64,000 nucleotides of DNA from Onthophagus taurus (GCF_036711975.1 NC_091968.1:18724001-18788000), one strand, 5' to 3'; positions 45,208 through 56,580 are shown, counted from the first letter of the stretch. Numbers and translations: made by a program. Notes: generated from the sequence alone by a model not told the origin.

Positions 45208-45830
45208 GTTAACTTCGGACATGCGCAATTAGCAAATGTACTTACAAATAAACATACAAATACTTCTATGTATTTGCTTTGGGAAATATATGTTTTGCAA
45301 ACCATGACTTTTTATTACCTTTCTGTTTAAAATATTTTATAGTTTAAATGTGCCCCCATGAGCCTACGAAAACTATACGAGAATTTAGAGGAAAGTCTAG
45401 TTGCCATACCAATAATAAGAATACCGTTTGGAATTAAATAACGTTTTTACTTACCTTGATAAATTCTTTTAGAGCATCACACACTGCATCTAAAACTTCT
45501 TCTATAAATTTACTTATCGATGATTTGGGTACTCTAAATAAATATACTAAACTTTTAAAAGAGTCTCCAGTAGCTAAATATCGAAGTGTTATTTGCAGTT
45601 TCAATTTGGCCGATAGAGCTTCTCTCATATTAGTGGATTTTCTTTGAATTTTGGGGCTAACGAGTTCCAATAAATAATTAAAATGGTATTCCGACATACT
45701 AAGCAAATTTTTAAAATCTTCAGGGTACTTGGAGACGTCTTTCATTAAACTAGTATGACTTCTTTGTAGAATCCATTTCTACAAATTCCTTGTCCACCAT
45801 CGTCTTTTCTTTCTTTTTTTTGCCAAATTT
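43858..45830 (-). pseudogene. Harbinger 3 transposase (HARBI1-like), two exons, few lesions
   Basis: Exon 1 (about 45830-45455, minus) reads KWILQRSHTSLMKDVSKYPE, LLSMSEYHFNYLLELVSPKI and ALSAKLKLQITLRYLATGDS, with one early TAG; donor GTAAGT. Exon 2 (44620-43858) starts VPSEENQWLDIINGFQTK, then a TAG where related proteins have Trp, then NFPNCIGALDGKH (first Asp), YMDIGAKGRASDGGVW (second Asp), VIVADNAFPL, FNYKLSRAR, NWLRKTGNC and NVIPGTWRQI. The DDE core is otherwise readable except near the SRAR-ENAFG step. The intron (44621-45454) contains MADF exon 2. Confidence 0.85.
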
Positions 45831-46179
45831 TGTGAAATCCTGTCTGTTATCACACCACACAAAACTTGACATGCTCCTGCCACCAAGCACTGCATATTCA
45901 CGACTGAAGCAAATACCTACCGTGTAAAACCGTTTCACGAAAGAGGCATGACCACAGTCGTAAAATAATTAGATTCGTGATACCACGCGGGTGCCTCTTG
46001 TTCGTGATTCACAACCCATGTCAACGCGGCTTAAAGGTGTTACAGCCATATTACTTCGTGCTTTTAAAAGTGATAGAATTGTTTTTACTTTTAAAACTGG
46101 GCATTCACTTTGTCATTATCATTCAAATTTGAAAATAGTCAACAACATGAGAAATGCAAGGTTGGAAAGTTTGTACATT

Positions 46180-46983
46180 TTTTAAAATTACTGAAATGGG
46201 ATTTAAAATTTTATATTATGTATCAAGTTTCTCCTTGAATATATCGCTTAAAATGTTACGTTTAATATTTTCGTCTACACTACTTGTTATAGTTTCTTAT
46301 AGCGATTTTATCGCATTATCAAAACACCGAAAGCGCATGCGCAAATACATCCTAGCTCCTAGCGGTAAATTATGAAAAATTTGTTTGGTAATATACAAGG
46401 TAATTTACAAATTCACATCACTGGTGGTATGTATTTATTATGGCGCCTCGATCACAAGGCGTCTCGTTTAAAAGAGAAGATTAGGTGATTTTTTCTTTGT
46501 CATTAAGTTAACCAAGACCACTTGCTGCCGAGATAATGCACTTGACATTATATCAATATAAACTGGACAACACACATTGTACTATATGTCAGTATTGAGT
46601 CTGTGGTGGCCATATTGTTTTGGTGGGGCCTGTCAAATCTGTAGTCACTGATACCAAACCACCATGGCAAGTTACACGATTGAGCAGCACATTTTATGAT
46701 AAAATTTTGTTAGAAATTAATTTTGCGTTAAGACTTAGGCTTGCACTTGTTGCTGGATGGACTTCGGAACAAAACTACATTCACAAAAAGTTATTGTTTG
46801 ATGCGGATGTAAGCCATCATTAGTCTGTACTTTGTTGATCTAGAATGTTTCTAGTTCTAGGTCCAGTGTTAGTTCTAGTTGTTACTCAGCGCTACATTTT
46901 TGTATATTTTTCATTTATCTATGTCTAGTGTTAGCTCTAGTGCTGGTGTTAGCTCTGTTGGAATTTGTGTGCATTAAAATTAT
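46180..46983. other. No supported gene; TAGTTCTAG-type repeats
   Basis: About 46840-46960 contains repeated CTAGTTCTAGGTCCAGTGTTAG / TAGTGTTAGCTCTAG units. No coding region is recognised. Confidence 0.45.
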
Positions 46984-47232
46984 TCATATAAACTCGTAAA
47001 TACCTTTGGAAATAAACATCCTTGCATCCAGAATCACTACTTTCAGATTCTCGAACTTTTTTTGATAAGGATCTGCACGTAGACATAAGAGAATTCTTTT
47101 TCTGTCGTTTAATTTGTTTCGGTTTTTATGGTGTGGGTCCTTGGGATTCCAAAGCACAGGATACCTGTCATATAGATGGATGAATTCCATCATTAAATCA
47201 TTAATCCATTCCATTTTGAGTATCTGCAACAC
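46984..47232 (-). pseudogene. MADF-domain fragment
   Basis: MEWINDLMMEFIHLYDRYPV then LWNPKDPHHKNRNKLNDRKR is the first half of a MADF domain, with the FI.LY...P.LW and KNR positions. The Trp expected after ND is missing and the second half is not found. It may be a leftover of another Harbinger accessory gene or part of a decayed host MADF gene. Confidence 0.6.
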
Positions 47233-47869
47233 TACAAACTAATATAAGTATCAGAATATCGATGGATTCTTGTAATATATGGATAATATGAAATATATGT
47301 ATATTAATATAAGTTACCTGTCAAAATTGAAATGAATTGTTGGATTCCTTGGTATATAGGTCTTGCAATGAAAAACTTTCCACTTCCCTTAACTAGCTTC
47401 TTTATTATTTTACAAAACTTGATGATTCGTTGAACTTAATTATTTGAACTTCGATAACTATTTTGATTACAATCTCGGTGTGGACTTAGAATTTGATACG
47501 GCTAGAAAGGCTTTTGGATGTTAATTGTTTTTCTGAACTTAGTTAGGAACAATTGTATAGGAACGCGGATTCCTTGGATTCATTCCTCGTGTGATACTTT
47601 ATTTAATTTGTTTTATTTAATAGACTTAATAAATATGTATAGATACGTTTATTAATAATTTTTGCGCACATAGACAACCAATTTAACCACAATGTAAACA
47701 GATATTCAAATCGCCTTAGAAACAGTGCCATATCTTTCAACGAAACAGTTTCATCGATCAATCAAATCAGACAACCATCAACAAGATTTCTTTAGCAATT
47801 TTTAAACCAAAACCAAAACGTATAAATATAAAACCAAAACTCGACACAAAATAAACATAAAGCAACAAG
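47233..47869. other. Upstream flank of the p28 gene
   Basis: AT-rich, no coding signal. Presumed promoter region of the dynein gene; no core element stands out clearly. Confidence 0.4.
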
Positions 47870-48676
47870 ATGAGTGAACGTATGCTGCAAGACGATTTCA
47901 CATTAGTTCGTTATGAAAACCCAGTTTTACTTACAAGACATGCCGAACCTGAAAAGGTAATTTTAAATCATCGTAACAAGATTAAATAAATTAGTTTTAT
48001 GATTTAACTTTTTTATTTTAAGAGTGGAGATGCTAGTGCAGGTGATGCAAAACCAAAAACAGCCGCACCAACGGCAGATGTTCGTCGTGAAACCGAAGAA
48101 GTTCTTAACACAATTCTCCCACCGAAAGAATGGGAAGAAGGCGGTCAAGTATGGCGCCAACAAGTTTCAACAATCCCCGCGACTCGTTTAGACGTTGTAA
48201 ACCTCCAAGAACAACTCGATATGAAACTACAACAACGTCAAGCTCGCGAAACAGGAATTTGTCCTATTCGAAGAGAACTTTATACTCAATGTTTCGATGA
48301 AATTATTCGACAAGTAACGATAAATTGCGCAGAAAGGGGATTGTTATTGTTAAGAATTCGCGATGAAATGCGAATGACGATCGAAGCTTATCAAGCTTTA
48401 TATTGTAGTAGTATTGCTTTTGGAATGAGGAAAGCTTTGCAATCCGAACAAGGAAAATCCGATTTGGAACATGACGTCGATATTTTAAAATTAGAAAAAG
48501 TCGATTTGGAGAAGCAGTTGACCGATTTAAGACAAAGAGCCGAACAAGCTGATCGAAGATCGGCTGAGTTAAGAGCGGCCGAAGAAAAGAAACATGCCGA
48601 GGAAATTGGTTTTTTGAAAAAGACAAATCAACAATTAAAAGCTCAATTAGAAGGAATTATTGCTCCAAAGAAGTAA
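47870..48676 (+). CDS. Axonemal dynein light intermediate polypeptide (p28/DNALI1)
   Basis: Light chain of single-headed inner-arm dyneins in cilia and sperm flagella. Two exons, 47870-47956 and 48023-48676, with a 66-bp GT/AG intron, phase 0; 246 aa, the usual family length. Exon 1 gives MSERMLQDDFTLVRYENPVL. Exon 2 holds the conserved LPPKEWEEGGQVWRQQVST, RLDVVNLQEQLDMKLQQRQA, ARETGICPIRRELYTQCFDE, LIRQ-like IIRQVTINCAERG and SSIAFGMRKALQSEQGKSD, then a coiled coil ending FLKKTNQQLKAQLEGIIAPK. Base composition is less AT-rich than its flanks, as expected for a constrained gene. In insects expression is expected in testis and chordotonal organs. Confidence 0.97.
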
Positions 48677-48743
48677 TAGGATTAATGATTATTAGGCGTG
48701 ATAATAATAAAAGGAAACGATATTATTATTATTTCTTTTATAC

Positions 48744-48772
48744 AATAAATGTTGATGTATATTTATAATAAA
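48744..48772 (+). promoter_or_regulatory. Polyadenylation signals of p28
   Basis: AATAAA at 48744-48749 and again at 48767-48772, about 70-95 bp after the stop codon. Confidence 0.6.
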
Positions 48773-49019
48773 GATTTTATGTTTATTTAATAATAAAATT
48801 AATGTAAGGTTATATAATTATAATTATTACAAGTGTTTTATTAAAACGTTATATATTAAACTTTACGCTACAACCCAAGCATCAAATATACAGGTGTGAT
48901 TAAAAAAATCGTAAAAACTACTTAGATTTATATTGGTGCACTAAAAGTAGATTAAATTTGCTCTAAACTTTTTATTATTTAATCGTGATATCTCAATTGT
49001 CGGTTGAGATTTTTTAAAT

Positions 49020-49545
49020 TTCCTCAGTTTTCGCTATAACCTCAATAAGTAGTTTCTCCTTTAATAAATTTTTTCAGTAAATTTTAATAATATTATCTAA
49101 CAGTTTTTGTATCACATCATAAATTAGAATCTCTAAGCGACAATTTAACAAACATATCATATCAAGATTCTCAAAAATACAGTTGATATGATTTTTTGAA
49201 AATTTCGCGTTTTTGTGATTTATAAATTGTACAATTTCTTCTCTAATAATTTTTTTCTGGAAATTTCAATAATATTGTCTTATAATTTTTATCTCAATTC
49301 ATAAACTAGATATTTTAAGCTACAATATGACATACAGTGTGTAAATTAATTATCGTACCCAACGACCCCGACGTGATCATTGCAAGTATGCAACCAATAT
49401 CACAATATACGCGATTTGCGTATTGCAATACCAATACTGTGATATTGGTTGCATACTTGCAATGATGACGTCGGATACGAAAATTAATTAACACACTGTA
49501 GATATCATACCAAGATTCTCAAAAATACAGTTGATATGCCTAACA
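49020..49545. repeat. Two to three diverged tandem units of ~180-190 bp
   Basis: ATCAAGATTCTCAAAAATACAGTTGATATG occurs in pieces at about 49158 and 49510, with TTTCTCTAATAAATTTTTT and TTATAATTTTTATC-like blocks repeated between. The second copy is interrupted by the MITE at 49335-49498. Confidence 0.5.
49335..49498. mobile_element. Palindromic MITE, 164 bp, TA target duplication
   Basis: Starts CAGTGTGTAAATTAATTA and ends in its inverted form TAATTAACACACTG, with TA on both sides. Nearly the whole element folds back: GCAAGTATGCAACCAATATC pairs with the inverted copy at 49442-49463. Ends resemble those of mariner/Tc1 elements. Confidence 0.8.
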
Positions 49546-50150
49546 AAATTAGCCTTACCAATTTGGTGATCCGGACAGCTAAAAGACAGAATTAAAAGGA
49601 AGTCGAATAGAGTTTTACTTTACTTTATTAACAAAGCTATACGAGAATCTAGTTTTTACACAATTGTTTTGTATTCGTAGACACGATTAATATACTTTTT
49701 GTAATTCGCTACGGTAATGGAAGCTATAACAGTACTCAAACGGGTGCTGTAATGAGACTCTTTACAGCATCCGATGCTGTAGTGAGATTTTAGTAACATT
49801 TTATGGAACCAGTTCAAGTTGGTGACATTGGGTGATTAATTTTTCTAGTTGTCAATGTGACAATTTTTGTCTGTGTATGTTTAAACACGTTCTTAGCATC
49901 GAATACAAAGTCCACAATGATGAGGACATTGACTCTGAGCAATTTCTCTTATTTTAGGAGGTGTACATCAACCATTTTTTTCAGGTGAATATATTTTGTG
50001 TTTTGACAGTTTCTAATTGTCAATTCAAAGTTTCTATTTTCAAGTGTTCCGGTGTTACCAACTGATACATACCTATTTCCCTACGTTGCCAAAATTTACT
50101 TTATTTTTGTTAAAAAAAAAGTATAAAAGCGCGAATTACAAAAAATAGCA
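49499..50150. other. No supported gene
   Basis: Noncoding, with a short local repeat GGGTGCTGTAATGAGA / GATGCTGTAGTGAGA near 49740-49780. Confidence 0.45.
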
Positions 50151-50152
50151 TA

Positions 50153-50272
50153 AAAAACACGTTTCATAAGACTTAAAGCACTCATTCATTAAAAAACTCG
50201 TGGCTTCGCCACTCGTTTTTCAACTTGAATTCGTGCATTTCAATCGTGTCTTACGAAACTTGTTTTTTAATA
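50153..50272. repeat. Inverted repeat with GC-rich hairpin
   Basis: AAACACGTTTCATAAGAC and GTCTTACGAAACTTGTTTT form outer arms. In the centre ACTCGTGGCTTCGCCACTCGT makes a tight hairpin. Probably a small MITE or its remnant. Confidence 0.5.
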
Positions 50273-50382
50273 TACTATTTTAGTTCTTATTAAATCGTTT
50301 ATTATTCTTCGTATTAACTTTTATAATGGAGCGTTCTTTACTCTACTAAAACCGCATATTTCATAGCTAAAACCGTGTTAAC

Positions 50383-50945
50383 TTAGTGTTTTATTTTATG
50401 TGATAAAGTAAAATGTATATATCTTCCTGAAAATGTCAGTTTCGTATACCAATCAAATTTAATTTTGTTATCATTGTCTCTGATGACTTTTGCATCCAAA
50501 AATGGAACAGAGTTGTTATTTTCCTTCTCCAAAGTAAACTGTATAAACTTATTATATTTATTGAAACTGTCTAAGATCGAAACCAAAGCAGTTTCAGGGA
50601 CCGAAGTTATTATGTCATTAACTTACTTCTTTAAAAAAGGCACTTCAATGTTTAACGTAGGTAAAATTTTGTTTAACACATGATCCATTATGATTTGAGC
50701 CAGAATGGGAGAAATCGAAGAACCCATGGGTGTACCAAAAATTTGTATGTAACACCGTTGAAAGTGAAAAAAGTATTATCACAAATAGTGGATATAGTCC
50801 TTAAGAACAAATCTTTATCAACATCAAAATGCTCCAACACACAATCAAAATTTTCATGGATGTTGCTAAAAAGAAGTTAACACTTTGTACGAAGAGAAAT
50901 TTAGATTTATTGACATTTACTTTGATAGTTTTTTAATAGTTTTGA
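50383..50945 (-). pseudogene. Penelope-like reverse-transcriptase remnant
   Basis: Minus-strand reading across shifts: FFTFNGV, then IFGTPMGSSISPILAQIIMD, VNDIITSVPETALVSILDSF and FIQFTLEKENNNSVPFLDAK. GTPMGS.LSP, the VDD-like VND and IQFT.E.E....PFLD are the palm signatures of Penelope-like reverse transcriptases, of a different lineage from the element at 18041. No GIY-YIG domain is present. Confidence 0.7.
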
Positions 50946-50955
50946 CTTGATATCT

Positions 50956-53152
50956 TTGTAGGTCCCTACTTCTAATGCCTTTCGACCCATCAGCCTAACG
51001 TCATTTCTGCTGAAAACCCTTGAAAAAGTTCTGGAACGGTATATCCGTACGGTGCCATTGGTATCTGGTCCACTGAGTCGCCACCAGTATGCTTATCAAG
51101 CGGGAAAATCAGCAGAATTGGCTCTACACAACTTAGTTGGTAGAGTATCCAGGACGCTGCAGGATAAAGAAATCTTGGTTTGTGCGTTTCTGGATATAGA
51201 GGGAGCGTTGAACAACGCAATACCACAATCTCTTGAAAGAGCTGCTCTTGACAGGGGAGTGGAAGCAACTATAGCGGGTTGGATCCGCAATATGTTAGAT
51301 AGTAGAATAGTTTCTACTTCACTCCACGGTGATACGACGTGCTTCAGGCCGGCTTCAGGCCGGGAGGTGGCTGCCCGCAGGGAGGGGTGTTATCTCCCCT
51401 GCTTTGGTCCCTCCTAAGTTGGCGATGTGATTGCGATAGTCGAAGCCGTTGGTGTGGAAATACAAGCTTTCGCTGATGACATTGTCGTTATGGTCAAAGG
51501 AACCTGTTTGCCGAGGATATCTAAAGTTCTCCAGGTGACCCTAGATACCATTTGCGCTTGGTGTAAGGGAGAGAACCTCTCAATAAACCCGCAAAAGACA
51601 ATTGTTGTGCCCTTCACCAGGAAGCAAAAGTTGGATGGACTAATCCGCCCAACTATCCAAGGTGAAGAAATTCCTTTCTCAAAGGAAGTCAAATATCTAG
51701 GAGTAATCCTAGACAAAACCCTGTCATGGAATGGACATTTGCAGGGAGTTTTGCACAAATCTAAACTATCCTTGTGGACTTGTCGCAGTCTTTGTGGAAA
51801 AAATTGGGGTCTTACCCCTGAAAGACTGTACTGGCTCTATGTGATTGTGGTTAGACCTATGATCACATACGGAGCAGCAGCCTGGTATAGGAAAGTCCGA
51901 CAGACTTCAGTTATCAGTAAACTTTCACGAATTCAACGAGTAGCTGGATTGGCAATCTCTGGTGCGATAGGCACAACGCCAACTCTAGCGATATAGGTTC
52001 TGCTTGGCCTATCTCCTCAGCATTTGTATATAGAGAAAGTGGCTAGAACAACCATTTACAGATTTAAGCAATATGCTCAAAACTGTTCCGACATGTCCTA
52101 CCAATGGGCTGCGGAAGACATTATAAGCACTGATACTGTGCTATCAATGCCGTCAGATTTGGCGGTATCACTATCAGTGATTAACGCTCGATACCAGATT
52201 GTACTGCCTGAGCGGCAGTCCTGGATCGAAAATGAAAATTCTCTGGTTCGGGCAGACATTTGCTTGTACACAGATGGATCAAAAACGCCTGAAGGGGTAG
52301 GAGCAGGAGTATACTGGCAGACACCTCGAATTAAGCAAGCCTACAACCTGGGTACGTACTGTACAGTATTCCAGGCGGAAGTATTTGCTATTGACATGGG
52401 TGCTAAAATCCTTCTTGAAAGAGGGGTGAAGAACATGACAGTACGAATTTTCTCAGACAGTCAAGCCGCTCTCCAGGCGCTGCAAGCCGTGAAAACGGTG
52501 TCGGCTCTGGTTAATGATTGTAAGAGAACATTAAACACACTGAGTTGTGATAACAGAGTCTCTCTGATCTGGGTCTGGGGTCACTCTGGGGTTGCTGGCA
52601 ATGAAGCGGCAGATAAGCTAGCACGAGATGGCAGCGCTGAAGCGTTTGTGGGACCGGAACCAGCAGTTGGTGTATCATTTGCGATGGCCAAATATAGGAT
52701 TGGACTGTGGGCTGAAGAGAGACTTCGCCTACTGTGGACCAGTTCTCCTGGAATGAGACATGCTAAGGTGTTTATTAACATCGCCACTGTCAAACCCGGG
52801 AATATTTTAGGACTTGCCCGTAGTAGCATAAAAGTTCTAATGGGTGTTTTTACTGGGCACAGCCGATTAGAAGCACACCTCAACTTGTTGGGTTTAGCCG
52901 ACGATGTTGAATGCCGACTATGTGCGGAGGAAGCAGTGACGGTTGAGCATGCTTTATGCCACTGCCCTGCCGTAAACCGTATCAGATTCTCGATTTTTGG
53001 GTCGCAGTTTATCTCCTCAAAAGATCTGAATGACCTTTCGCCGAGCAAGGTATTAATGTTCGTTAAGAGCATTGGACTGCACGGTGAAATTTGATAACGA
53101 TATCTATCGGGGTACAATAGATCCTTAGGGTCGCAGTGCAAGGTTGGTTGGT
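50956..53152 (+). pseudogene. LOA/I-like LINE second ORF: reverse transcriptase and RNase H
   Basis: 5'-truncated. Reads FRPISLTSFLLKTLEKVLER, LSRHQYAYQAGKSAELALHN, CAFLDIEGALNNA (motif A), then an 11-bp duplication and a base loss around GCPQGG (51350-51420), FADDIVVM (catalytic pair, near 51472), KYLGVILDKTLSW. A TAG at about 51994 separates the RNase H part: CLYTDGSKTPEGVGAG, FQAEVFAI, FSDSQAALQAL and GHSGVAGNEAAD, with D, E, D and D/H residues. The tail has CRLCAEEAVTVEHALCHC. It ends at the same 3' sequence (AAGGTTGGTTGGTTC) as the element at 58585. The RNase H domain places it in the I/LOA group. Confidence 0.85.
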
Positions 53153-53226
53153 TCACTCCCTGAAATATTGGAATGATTAATTGATTGTCATTTTTTGATC
53201 CATTATCCTATCCTGGAACAACAATT
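53152..53226 (+). repeat. Truncated end of the foldback/Penelope-like family
   Basis: TCACTCCCTGAAATATTGGA and ATCCATTATCCTATCCTGGA match the right arm of the foldback at 3809-4237, with the hammerhead-like middle (GAAGATTCAATATAGAATC) missing. Confidence 0.7.
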
Positions 53227-53587
53227 ACCATCAAACGGGGCTAAGTGGATCAGTATGGGTAAAGCCAATCAACCGGTTTTGGTCAGGAATTTTAATACAC
53301 AGACTCCATAGTCTTGAACCGAAAGCAATCTCCGCGTGGTATTCGTTTGTCAGTGTATTCTCTAATGCTGATGGGGTGTTGTTAACCGGATCCAGAAAAC
53401 AGGTGAACTTCACGCGAACGTAGTATGAAAGCACGATTTGTTGCAAAATAAGTCTTAGTCGATAACGTTTAGTTGGTGAAAGAGGGGGGAATTTTTTAGT
53501 GGTACATAACTATTAACAGGTGTAGCTTAGTCATCTAAGGAACGTATTGTTACATGACTATGTAGCTTGTAACAAAAAATGAGCATA
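53227..53587. other. No supported gene
   Basis: Noncoding stretch between the LINE and the pogo element. Confidence 0.4.
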
Positions 53588-53679
53588 GTGAGGGGTAAAA
53601 TGAATCAGCTACAATATAAACTGAAATGGGTCGGAAACTACAACGAAACAGTTCCTTTTTAAACTGTTTTCTTTATAGG

Positions 53680-55116
53680 ATGCCTAGAGTATACAAGAAA
53701 AAGTTGGGACCCCAGGGAAAGTGTAATTATGACAAATTGTATGTAGTGGCAGCAGTTCGACAGGGCAGCATGTCCATGCGCCAAGCTTCAGAGCAGTTTG
53801 GAGTGCCATTTAGCACAATTCAGAGACGGTATCACGGACATCATCTCGATATGGCCGCTAACCTGTACTAAATGACAGCCAAGAAGAACGCATTAAAAAG
53901 TCACTTCAAATTTGCGCAGAGTGGGGATTTCCTTTGAAATCAAATGACGTGAGGGGAATTGTGCAACAATATCTCAACAAGTTAGGACTTACTGAAAAAA
54001 GATTTAAAGATAATCTTCCAGGCTTGGACTGGTTTAAAAAGTTCATGAAAAGACATCCGGAACTGACCATAAAATTAGCGGAGAACACCAAGCGAGTTAA
54101 AGCTGGATTAAGCTATGAAATGATAGAGGAATATTTCCAGCATCTAAAGCAATCCCTAGCAGGTGTACCTCCTGCCAATTTTGTAAATTACGATGAGACC
54201 AATTTTGTGGACGACCCGGGATCCTTCAAAGATCACTCACAGGTCAATTGACTCTTCAAAAAGCAGTATGTTTGCTATGGCCGGAGATGGAACCTTATTG
54301 GCGCCATATGTTGTGTATAAAGCAAAATATTCTTACGAAGGATGGACTGAGGGAGGCGTTGAAGGAGCTAGGTACAACCGTTCTATGAGCGGATGGTGCG
54401 GATGGTTTTACTTAGAACACAAAAAAGAACATGTAACTGATTAAACTAAACGCTATACATTATTTGGTCCACACGACATTTCCTTCTTCTTCCGATGATG
54501 CACACCGACTTGTTTTAGTTCGTACATCTCGTCTCTACACGCCACCTATTGTCGTTCGCCAACAAAGGGGAAAAAATTGAATGTTTTCCTCTGATTTCTA
54601 CACCAACAACCACTAAAGCAACAAAATCGAAAAAATCACCAGTAAAACAAGTAGAAGAAGAATCTGATTCAAACCAATCAGATTTTAGTGAAAATAAGAA
54701 TGACAAAAAAAATTATTCTATGTCACTAACACCATCTAAATCCTTTGATCAATCCATTAATGAGCCAGAATGTCAAGAAATCGACGAGCCGCTATCATCT
54801 AAGACACAATTTAACAAACTTGGATGTGCCACGAAATATTAACCTAAATGTGGGATACTATATTTTATGTAAATTTCCTACAGAAAAACGGGAAAGATTC
54901 TATATTGATAAAATTGAAAATATAGACGAAAACGAATTAACCATCAATGGTTTAAGAAAAAGGGGCTTAGAAAAAGGATATTTCGTATATCCTGAAATAC
55001 AGGACATTTGTCTGATTGAAAACAATCAGATTATTAGAAAGGTGGCGGTAAGATCTGTGAAAAGAGGAAAATATTTGTTTAACATCGACAAAGATGAATT
55101 TAACAAATTGGAATAA
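53680..55116 (+). pseudogene. pogo/Tigger-like transposase, internal deletion
   Basis: Starts MPRVYKKKLGPQGKCNYDK with a psq-type helix-turn-helix (GSMSMRQASEQFGVPFSTIQ). After a stop near 53871 it reads IKKSLQICAEWGFPLKSNDV, DNLPGLDWFKKFMKRHPELT and NFVNYDETNFVDDPG, which holds the first Asp of the DDE_1 domain. A shift near 54240 leads to SIDSSKSSMFAMAGDG, LLAPYVVYKAKYSYEGW and SMSGWCGWF. The region with the second and third acidic residues is gone. From 54550 a Ser/Lys-rich linker leads to a C-terminal domain, NVGYYILCKFPTEKRERFYI to KRGKYLFNIDKDEF, ending at 55116. Confidence 0.82.
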
Positions 55117-55551
55117 GTGTCTTATTTTTGTGATATTTAGAGATTAAAAGTGTATCTTTTCTGTTGTTTAGAGATTAAAAGTTTATTTTTTGTATTGTTT
55201 AGAGATTAGAAACTTACTTTCTGTAATAATATTGCCAAAGAAAAATCTTTAAGTTTGTTAAATAAAGTATTGTCTACTAAAACATGAGTTTTTTTATTCT
55301 TAACTCATATATTATTTATTTATTCATCCAAAATAAACAGGGTTTCAAAATTAATACATAATAGTTAAACAAAATTGAATTAAATATTAAACTAAATTAA
55401 ATATTAAACTAAGCCGTACTCGATTTGTAAGCAAACAATAAAAAAGCAAATAAGTAAAAAAAAACCAAAATAAAACAATAACATAAAAACAGAACAAAGG
55501 AATAGAACAGAATGCGCGAAGAATTATGAACTATAATAAGATTCTGTAAGA

Positions 55552-55790
55552 TCAGCCACTGCACTGGGCGGTTGCAACGTTCATCACAGACATCAAATTC
55601 TTTTTTACTGTTTTTACATCAACGCCAAATAGTGGGATGAAGGAAGCCATAGATAGTTTGTTATATAACAAGAGGATTCTAATAAAAGGCGAATTTCTTC
55701 TGAGTTCAGTGGTAAAGCGGGGAATGTAAAATAGATTTTTCAATCGTCCACAATATGCCGAATAGATTTTTGTCTGTGATAGGCTTTGTT
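55552..55790 (-). pseudogene. LINE ORF2 C-terminal tail remnant
   Basis: IYSAYCGRLKNLFYIPRFTT then ELRRNSPFIRILLLYNKLS and FGVDVKTVKKNL match the end pattern of CR1/Jockey-type ORF2 proteins (IP..RTE...SF..R....YN.LP ... FK..L). Short, so the call is weak. Confidence 0.4.
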
Positions 55791-55856
55791 TTTGTTTTGT
55801 TTTTAATTTTTTAATTTTTTTTATTGACTTTATTTTATTCACTTTACCCATCACTA

Positions 55857-56294
55857 GTCTATATATTTACCCCATAATGGTGGGTAAAGTGAATCACCCT
55901 TTGACAAACAAAAAATGCGGATCCCATACAAATAAAGGATCCATAAATATAGTATGTATCAAACGTTTCAGAAAGAATGCTAGAATATACATTACTTTTT
56001 GCATAATTTTCTTTTTTGTTTCACTTAGTCCCGTTTGATGGTACGCGATATTCTTTTCAGGCATTACTTCAGCCGTTTCGGTATTCCTACCACGATCACT
56101 TACGATTAAGGACGACAATTCGACAACAACAATCGAATCGAAATCATATGATTCCGACTCGAGTCAAACTCGTATTCCGACTCGATACTTGGGGTACAAT
56201 GGAGTACAAGAAAATTTTGAATCGATTCTACTCGAGTAGTTTTCAGAAACGAGTCTGGACTCCATTCTCGCTGACTCGTCGCATCACTAGGATT
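55857..56294. other. No supported gene
   Basis: GTGGGTAAAGTGAATCACCC near 55879 repeats the pogo end motif. GACTCGAGT-type words cluster at 56155-56260, and CGCATCACTA near 56280 may be a hAT-type end. No coding region. Confidence 0.4.
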
Positions 56295-56580
56295 TAGGTT
56301 GTTCATCAGCAGAACTGGTTTATGGTCAGCTATTCAGATTACCGGGAGAACTTTTTATACGTACCCAAAAATCAATTAAAACAGCCATTATTATCAAGTT
56401 TAAGAACATTTTTTGCTGACATTAAATCAGTTCAGTCAACCATACATACCAGCCAAAAACCTTTTATACACAAAGAATTGGTCAGGTCAAACTTTGTATT
56501 TGTTATGAAGGTCCCTTCAGAGTGTTTAAGAGATATTCACAATTTCTCGTTATAACGAAAGGCAATAAAGAATTAAATGT
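56295..56580 (+). pseudogene. Gypsy-type integrase remnant
   Basis: Plus-strand reading across shifts: SSAELVYGQLFRLPGELF, then PKTFIHKELVRSNFVFV and GPFRVFKRYSQFLVITKGNK. It is the end of the integrase core and the GPF..V domain. Similar to 5880-6455 but from a different copy. No LTR seen. Confidence 0.65.

Larger units (their letters stand above)
43210..46031 (-). mobile_element. Harbinger element 3, complete, TAA target duplication
   Basis: Ends AGCCGCGTTGACATGGGT (left) and its reverse complement (right), each followed inward by CACGAAC. TAA is duplicated at 43207-43209 and 46032-46034. Length 2822 bp. It holds a minus-strand transposase and a plus-strand MADF gene, interlocked. Insertion is in a hAT-like coding sequence, and the empty site can be read. 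Confidence 0.92.
53588..55854 (+). mobile_element. pogo-like element, TA target duplication
   Basis: Left end GTGAGGGGTAAAATGAATCA, right end inverted as GTGATGGGTAAAGTGAATAA, with TA at 53586-53587 and 55855-55856. Length 2267 bp. A small LINE tail at 55552-55790 lies inside its 3' part. Confidence 0.82.

Noticed and set aside
52581-53156. Minus-strand open frames over the RNase H region (also 61722-62369, 59108-60624)
   Set aside because: Shadows of the plus-strand LINE ORFs, which carry the motifs.
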